A program made the translations under genes and the position numbers. Below, piece by piece: positions 56,756 through 64,000 of a DNA stretch of 64,000 bases (position 1 is its first letter; every line of letters starts with the position of its first letter). This stretch comes from Gyrodactylus bullatarudis (lineage: Eukaryota; Platyhelminthes; Monogenea; Gyrodactylidea; Gyrodactylidae). The stretch lies in the NCBI GenBank assembly GCA_012064415.1, contig SSNU01000136.1:203333-267332 (forward strand), read 5' to 3'. Below the pieces are notes generated by a model. The model had not been told where the DNA came from, made no database searches, and saw only the letters and a list, made by a program, of their open reading frames with translations.

Positions 56756-59700
56756 TTTGTCTACTTCCACTCGTTCTGTATCACGAGAAAAAATTGATGG
56801 ATTAATCATATTGACTAAACAGATGAAGAGAATAGATACCAAATCAACACCTCATTCCTCTAATGGACAATGACATTACTATCATTAAACCTAAATGATG
56901 TACAATCTACACAAGAGGGAATTTGTTCTCAGTGTTGTAGTGAATTCGTCCTGAGTGTGTTGATGATTCACTTTTAGATGTATAATGAAATTTTTATACA
57001 ATTTTACATTGAAAATAGGAATTTTTAACCAAAAACATATTCTTAGGTTATAATTTACAAGACGGACTTAAATATTGTGTCTTGAATTGATTTTTTTTCA
57101 AAAATGGCATCTAAACTCAGAAAATATGATGCGATTGAACTTGACGTAGTACAAAACGTAGTGGATAAAACAACTTCTTGAACAAACAGTAAAGCAACTT
57201 CTTAATGGGCATTCATTCTGATCAACGTCGAGACAAAAATGGAAAAAATTACCTTATCTCAGTAACGGATCAAAATAACTAGATTTAGAGGAGAAACAAG
57301 AATAAAATAGTCTGAAAATTTAAGAGGAAATTTTTTTTGAGAGATTGGATAACGTACAACAGCAACAATGAAGAAGAATGAGCGAAAAAGGGGCAATAAA
57401 AAATCTTCTCTTCTCATTTTACATTTCCTACCTTTCTAGTTCATCTATAGAGTCTAACGTTTAATTCTTAAGATTGTCGTTGACTCTCCCTCTCGTCTCT
57501 AACAGCAGCAAAAACGTAGATGGAGTATAATAAAGAATTAATTTTCCCCTCTTGATTTATACTGCTGAGACAATTTCTTAGAATCACAGTTGAAATATTG
57601 ATATTGGCTATTATAATGTTGTTTTCAAATGTCTAATTCTATTGTAGAATATTCGTTACTAGTCAGATGGGGATAATTTCAGTAAGAACTTGATCCTTTT
57701 CTAGACAAGTGGGATCATAAAACAAAATCCCTTTGCATAAATTAATTTCTACAACTGACAGCTTTCTTGATGTTTTGAGGGGGGGAGAGAGAGAGAAAGT
57801 ATTTAGAAAAATATTTTTGGCGCCTTATTCCAAAAAATGAACAAAAGTGAAAAAATGAATTTCTTCTCAAATATAATAATAATTTCTCAAATAAACAAAT
57901 AACGATACAATTTAAAGTATTATCTCTCCCTCATATTCTCTGGGTATGACTATTTTATGACATTAGTTGGGATTAGTAGGAACACACTGGATTTCTTATC
58001 TTGATGACCGAATCATCTCCCTCTTCTATCATCAACTTGACCTTGGTTCTTTATTATTATGTTCTTGTATTATCCTTCAAATTTCACTTTGATAAAATAC
58101 GAGGTGCAATAAAACTGAGGAATTATTTTTAAACAGAAGGAAATGATAACCAAGTACCAGAGAAAGATATTCTTGAATCATTTAAAGAAATGTATTCTTT
58201 TATTTTCTCCTTTGTTATATTGAAAATGGTTTTTATATAAATATGTTTGAACCTGAAAAAGGAGATCAAAACTATGCGCAGTTTCAGCGTTATTTTTGTT
58301 TGAGATAGAAAATAATTTTCTAGAGACGTATTGTTTTCTTTTGCGTTGGTAAAAGTAAGATAATACAGATCCCAAATATTTGATAACATAATATACAAGG
58401 ATGACTTTTAGAATATGTTAGAGAAAAACATCCTTAGGTAATTTCTGCACCCCCTCAGGATGATGTAATGAGTTGATACATACCTTGTATTAAGATAGAA
58501 ATTTTTGAAGAAAATATGTTTTTTTTTTAAATAATAATACTTTTAATAAGTCGTCCTTATCAACGACTCCTGACACAAAGGAGATGATGAGATATTGCGC
58601 ATATTCTCCTCATCCGCTATATTTCTGGTTCTAGTGTCTGTTCTATTGCATACATATTATTTTCTGCTATCTTTGTTTCTTTTATCAAAAAGATGGAAGA
58701 AATAAACCGATGAATAAAGTACACTGTGGGCTTTGTGAAGAAGTGACATACAGAGAGATAAGATTAACCCAGAAATTTAACTAACGTATAAAGATTATCA
58801 CGAGTGTTGATAGACTAGAAACAACGTGATACCGTCTCTGAGTAAGATTAGATAATTATCTCCTTTTGATCCCATGAGGTGTCTTGAAAATGGATAGACT
58901 TTATAAGCTCAGATTCATCCATACTATTTCGATAGACCGATGTTTTCATTAATTGTGTCTATCTTTCATTTTTGCTCGATATTTTCCAAAAATCTGGATT
59001 CGTCCATTTATTACTATCAGAAGAGATTATCATCTCTAGGATTGCTGTTTTTTTTTAAGAATTCTCAGGAGACTCTTCCTGTTTCATCTTTTAGCTATTC
59101 AGTTTAACATAAAATTCTAATTTTTCAAGAAAATATCCTTTTAAACTTGAAATCCCCTTACATTTTGCGCGCTTCAAAGAATCGTTGTTTTAGTCAATTA
59201 CTTTTTACTTTTTATTTATTCATTTGTAATTTTATACAAGAGGAAATAATGAAAACATCAAGTCTGATAATTAGTTGAATTGGAGAAAAATCTTGCCTCT
59301 ATTAATCACTCTCAAGTCTCCATTTATGTTTATATTAAGGATAGAGAGGAGAAAAGATGAAGGTGAGACAAATTTAAATTTATTAACCAGATCTCAAAAA
59401 TAAAATAGATTGCTGCAGTCAATTTTTTATTACAGAGAAACGAGTAATATTACAGCAATATACAAGAAGAAGTGTATTGCGTAAACAAGTCAAGAAATTA
59501 AAAAAGACTTTATTAATTATGATACAGTAATAAGTGACAAAACTTGACAAAACCTATCAAGTTTACTGCTAGAAATTGTAATAATAATATAATATAACCC
59601 CCGTGTATGTGTTATTATTATTATTAGTAGGAGATACATTTTGTATGAAACATGAGATGAAAAATAGAATTTGAAAAAAAAAGATTTTTCCTTTTTATTA

Positions 59701-62700
59701 GCTGTAATAGACAAGAAATTTGTTCTTCAACAAATTCCTCCTTAGCACTACTACACCTAATTTAATTTTCACATTTTTTCTTTTAATCGTGAAAAAATAA
59801 AGAGAAAATACTCATACTGTCTGCGTATTTCTTGAAGATTACAAATTCATTCAAATTTATATGAGCAATTTAATAGTTTTGGAGGGGCAAATTTTATTAA
59901 ATCGATATTTTCAAATTGGTCTTCATCCTTCATTATCATTCGACCCATTATTAATTGGAATAGGTGAAACGAGTGTAATTCATCATTGAAAATAACCATA
60001 GAGATTCCGTTACAATGCATAGTATGCATTGCATAGTCATCTTCCTTATTCCTCGATGGAGAAAAATAAGAAGAAGATTTTTAACAACAGATAAGACTAA
60101 AGTCTGTCTTTTTTTACAGAAATTGTTAGCTAATCATGAAACTTTGGAAATATTTCATTCAGAAGAAGAGCCTTAAGAGAGATTTTAATCAGATTTAAAC
60201 TGTCATCCTAGGAAAAAAGTTATTATATCCTAATGTAAGCAACATTTCTCAACAAAAAGGTTTTTTTACTTTTAATGAACCCTTGAATTATCTTACAGGA
60301 CTTCCATCAAAGATTTGTTTGATAAAAATACCGAATTATTTTTTAAGAATTTCCTGTGAGTAAAAAATATTTTGCATCGTAAAATCCCAAAAAAGGGAAT
60401 TAAATTTAAATGGTCTCCATTATCATGAACGGGGATAATAAAGGGAGCAAAAATCTTCTCAAGTCACGAATTGTAAAAGCGGAAACTATCTCCCTTCCAA
60501 CATTCAAGTTGACAAGCAATGACGTCATTTGAAGATTTTCTTAGTAATTTATAAAATCCAAAATTTTCCCTTTTCATAATACTAGCAGATGGAAATCATT
60601 TTCTTCATTTTACAAAAGCTAAGCAGACATGTTTTCAGAGTTTTGAATAGACAAAATATCAGGGAAATTTATGCCGTGGAGGAGAGAATCAGTGGGAAGT
60701 TTAGTGATATTAATGCTACACTACTAACATTTCATATGCTATGATCATGGGGGTATAATAAGAAAATCTAAAAATGCGTAATTTATTTTTTACAACATTC
60801 ATTGAGGCTTGAAAAAATAGACATTCTTTGGAGAGAGACTTGTTAACAAAAAAATCTTGAACAAAATTTACTCAAATTATGATTCTTGATCTGAGAAGGT
60901 AGTTCAATTTCAGTTTAATAGACCTTACTTTAAAATACTTTTATCAACGAATGAAGTAAATAAACCAAGCAATACTTGAATAAATTCCCAGTGTATGTGC
61001 AAAATTTGTAAAATATATAAAATTACATAAGTACACAAATCTTTATGTATGTATTTTAGGTCGAAATCATCAACTTCCTGTGAGAGTGGAAAAAAGAAAA
61101 TAAATTCCTTACATAATTAAACCAATGATAACTTTTAATGGATATTTGATGAAAAATCGCTCTAGAAATAAAAAGTGAGTAAGTAAGAGAGATTGTTCAA
61201 GGGAAAAAGGCTAAGAAAATATTATCTTCTGGCATTCCAATTACATAAGGACAAGGAATTAATAAAGTATTTTATTTGTCTTATCTTGTTCAAACATTAG
61301 TAATGGAAATTGACCGAGAGTACTACACACACGCACGCAAATTAAAAGCTATAAGTTTAATTTTCTCTGAGAAATTCCGTTGCCTATTCAAGTTTTATAT
61401 CATTTTCTGTAGAGAAAAGCCTTTTCAAACATGTTAAAAATCAAATTAACGGAAATTAGCCTTATCTCAACTCATGGCTTTATAGCGTATGAAAGAGATT
61501 TGTCATTTTCCTATCTGGTAACCCTAAAAGTCTTTAGTGGGCTATGCCAAATATCTCAGATGAATTATAAGAGGGTATACCAACCAATCTCTCTATTGTT
61601 TCATCATTATAAGGTGGAATTAGATTTGATAAATGTTCCTACTTTTGGAAAGAAAATGGCAAATACCCCAAGATGGAATTGATGGGAATAAAAGTGAGCA
61701 ATATGGGTTGAGCACAAGTGTAGTATTCTAATGTAAATAAAAAGCTCATTTGTTTATTTTTCATTTTCAATGTTGTCCACATTTACACGACGTTAAATTG
61801 TGAGAATACTCCCACTCCTCTGGAATACCCTGCAAAATATGTATGTACTGGATGTATGTACAATGTCTGCTGATATTTTAAAACCATGAATAATTAATAA
61901 GAGAGCAAGAATCATGAATAACTCAATAACTGAACAAACAAACTGATAGCCATGAATGTAATGCCCACATTCTTATTATTTTTTTCTAACCTCACATTCA
62001 AATTTCCATAGTCAAATAAAACAAAATGCGCACATTTTCAAGTAGACTGAATTACCTCCTCTCTTGAATAAAGTTCAAAATATTTATATAGTAGGATAAA
62101 ATATATAAAAAGAAAAATCTAATTAAATAAAGCAAGAAGAAGGGTAGAGAAAACCTCTATGTGGGAACCCTATGAAATATTAATAGATTTCACGCTTGAT
62201 GAACGCATCAAAAGTGACTTGAGAAGAAGAAAAAACAATAGGATAGGGATATAAATTAAATTTCTTCTTTAACCTTACTACTGTTTGAGAATAATCTAAG
62301 AAAAAAAAGTATTTTTAACCATAGGCTATAGATTCTTGGTATATCAGAAAGGAAAATAAATAAAGTTTTGACAAAAAATCTAAATCAGAACAAAAAAAAG
62401 AAAGAAAAATTAGGAAAAACACTACTCTCATAATGCAATAAAGCCAAGAGATTTTAAAGTCTTGAATGAACCCTTCATCATCTATCCATGATTCTCTCAA
62501 AATAAATCATAATACATATTTACAATTAATCAAGTACCCTGTGCAATGAACATAAAGATTCCTCATTATTCTTACATTAGTAACTAATTAAATAAAATAG
62601 AATCAAAGGGAAAAAATTATCAAAAAAACACCATGCATCAAATTCTGTACACACCGAATTTTCTTCTCCTCAAATTAGGTTTTTCTTTTCCTCATCTGTA

Positions 62701-64000
62701 GGGAATATTTCCTTACAAAAGAGGGAATACACTATGAAGAAAGATGATCCATCATTAAGACGAGGCACATGTTATTGGGGGGCAATGGTAACCTCAGAAT
62801 AATTACACTATGTGCAAGTCTATTGTCTACTTGGATTGTGTGAGACATGTGTAATCTTTAATACATACTGTAGCATAGATTTTTGGATCATTAATCTGCC
62901 TTCCTTTCATAATCCCTCTCTCCCCCGTTACCTCGATATTGAAGTATTGAGAGAACATGTAAAGGAAATGACTCCTTTCTTACTTGATACAGTGTCTTTC
63001 ATCAAACAAAAATAATACAAGGCCAGAGTATTTTTTTGATAGGGAAATGATTCTTTTCCTAAATCATTATCGAGTAATTATTTTTACAAGATAAATAATA
63101 TTCTCATTAGATGTTTTTTTTCACATCGAATTTTATTGTAAAAATGTAATTAATGTAATTGGCGAGGACATCCTTGTTATTTCATCTTGTTGGAATAGGG
63201 AGATTTTGAATTTTGAAAATACTACTATTCAATCCTAGCTTGCTGAGGACTAGAGTTGAGTAAACCTTCAGGCCGTTATTAGAATCAAACGGTAAACAAT
63301 AAATTGGAGCATTCATATCACTCACACTTTGATTAAAAAATGGAAAAAAAGAATTTGAATAAAATCCCTTAAAATTAGGCGAACGAAATAAAAGTGGGAC
63401 TCTTTTTTACTCGGGGGAATTTCTTTTTTAACTTTAGCGAAAGCAAATTGAGAGAAATAACTACAATGATTACATTCTTCTTCCCATAAAAAGTGTAAAA
63501 AAAGAAAGAAGCTAGCCTCTTTTAATCACTAGAATTTCAAAAAGAAGAATGCTTCTGTTAAGCCAACGTTAATTTCACAACTCTACAAAAGTACATAGGA
63601 AATACCAAAAGGGCAAATTATTTGAGTCTCTGAATGAAAAATGAAATGGGAAAAATTCATGAAAAAACTTGAATCTACAAAATTAAATGATACCATACTG
63701 AACTGATTTTTGAGCATAAAAAATAAACTCAATTTGAATCAATTTTTAAAAATTTTGAGGAACATAAGATAAAAATATACGTTACAACGATAGGTATGAG
63801 AAATGGCAAAAGTATTCAATGAAACTCACAGACTCTATCGGATATTCTGATTGAGAAATTGTTAATCATTAGTGAAGGTTGTTATTCATACTAAAACTTT
63901 AAACTAAATGAAAAGGAAATTTTTACTGATTTTGTCTCGTGGTGTGAGTCAAGAATATATTTTATTGGTCAATTAAAATTGCAGCCAATCAGAGCAGAGT
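56756..64000. other. Long region without recognisable genes upstream of protocadherin
   Basis: More than 7 kb of AT-rich DNA with only short, domain-free ORFs. A splice acceptor-like sequence (TCTCGTGATACAG, minus strand) sits just upstream of the protocadherin start near 56776, so this stretch may be a long 5' UTR intron. Homopolymer and AG runs occur (for example GAGAGAGAGA near 57785). I found no RNA gene or transposon ends. Confidence 0.5.
63829..64000 (-). promoter_or_regulatory. Possible distal promoter and non-coding first exon
   Basis: Read on the minus strand from the window end, two CCAAT-type boxes (TGATTGG and GACCAATA) precede a TATA-like AATATATT, and about 130 bp further there is a perfect donor, GAGTCT|GTGAGT, at about 63829. 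This would suit a non-coding first exon spliced to the protocadherin acceptor near 56776. It is a motif-based guess. Confidence 0.25.

Noticed and set aside
61431..61682. Plus-strand ORF of 83 residues
   Set aside because: No recognisable domain, promoter or splice context in an otherwise empty region.

Overview
This is an AT-rich animal nuclear DNA segment with dense, multi-exon genes. The gene set (an L-type calcium channel, a CRK-type adaptor, bestrophin, protocadherin, CENP-A) is metazoan. The style of the genes, the low GC and the piggyBac copy fit an arthropod, and the protocadherin and the ARM-TIR-SAM protein argue against an insect. A crustacean such as a copepod (sea-louse-like) is my best guess, as inference only. 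Exon models were built by hand from GT/GC...AG sites, reading phase and family similarity; every listed junction keeps frame except one in the adenylate kinase 7 gene.

Layout. 1-1745 (-): 5' part of a ZDHHC12-like palmitoyltransferase that runs off the window. 2670-5049 (-): ODR-4 homologue, head to head with a CENP-A centromeric histone (5223-6059, +). 6207-7707 (+): divergent bestrophin. 7823-8644 (+): divergent CRK-like SH2/SH3 adaptor. 9285-31081 (-): a complete L-type voltage-gated calcium channel alpha-1 gene of 37 coding exon positions, one of which exists as two mutually exclusive copies. Its introns hold a nested antisense membrane-protein gene (21613-22221, +), a dead piggyBac element (23654-25099) and a probable piggyBac-type MITE (13622-13981). 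31627-33361 (-): SNW1/SKIP splicing factor, head to head with PMS2 (33524-36400, +). 36550-40267 (-): adenylate kinase 7 with a degenerate P-loop, tail to tail with PMS2. 40717-43116 (-): single C2H2 zinc-finger protein, head to head with an ARM-TIR-SAM gene (43748-46591, +) whose first intron holds an 83-bp-arm hairpin. 47583-56755 (-): protocadherin-like adhesion receptor. 56756-64000: no coding sequence recognised; the far end looks like a possible distal promoter and non-coding exon.

Most interesting points: (1) the calcium channel has two alternative exons for the domain IV post-pore loop, one carrying nine N-glycosylation sequons in about 75 residues and the other two, with intron phases that forbid using both together; (2) several genes use introns of only 25-38 nt; (3) adenylate kinase 7, bestrophin and the CRK homologue all lack residues normally tied to their activity; (4) a TIR-domain gene of non-SARM1 layout carries a long hairpin in its intron. 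There is no operon-like logic here: neighbouring genes act in unrelated processes, though three head-to-head pairs share short intergenic spacers.
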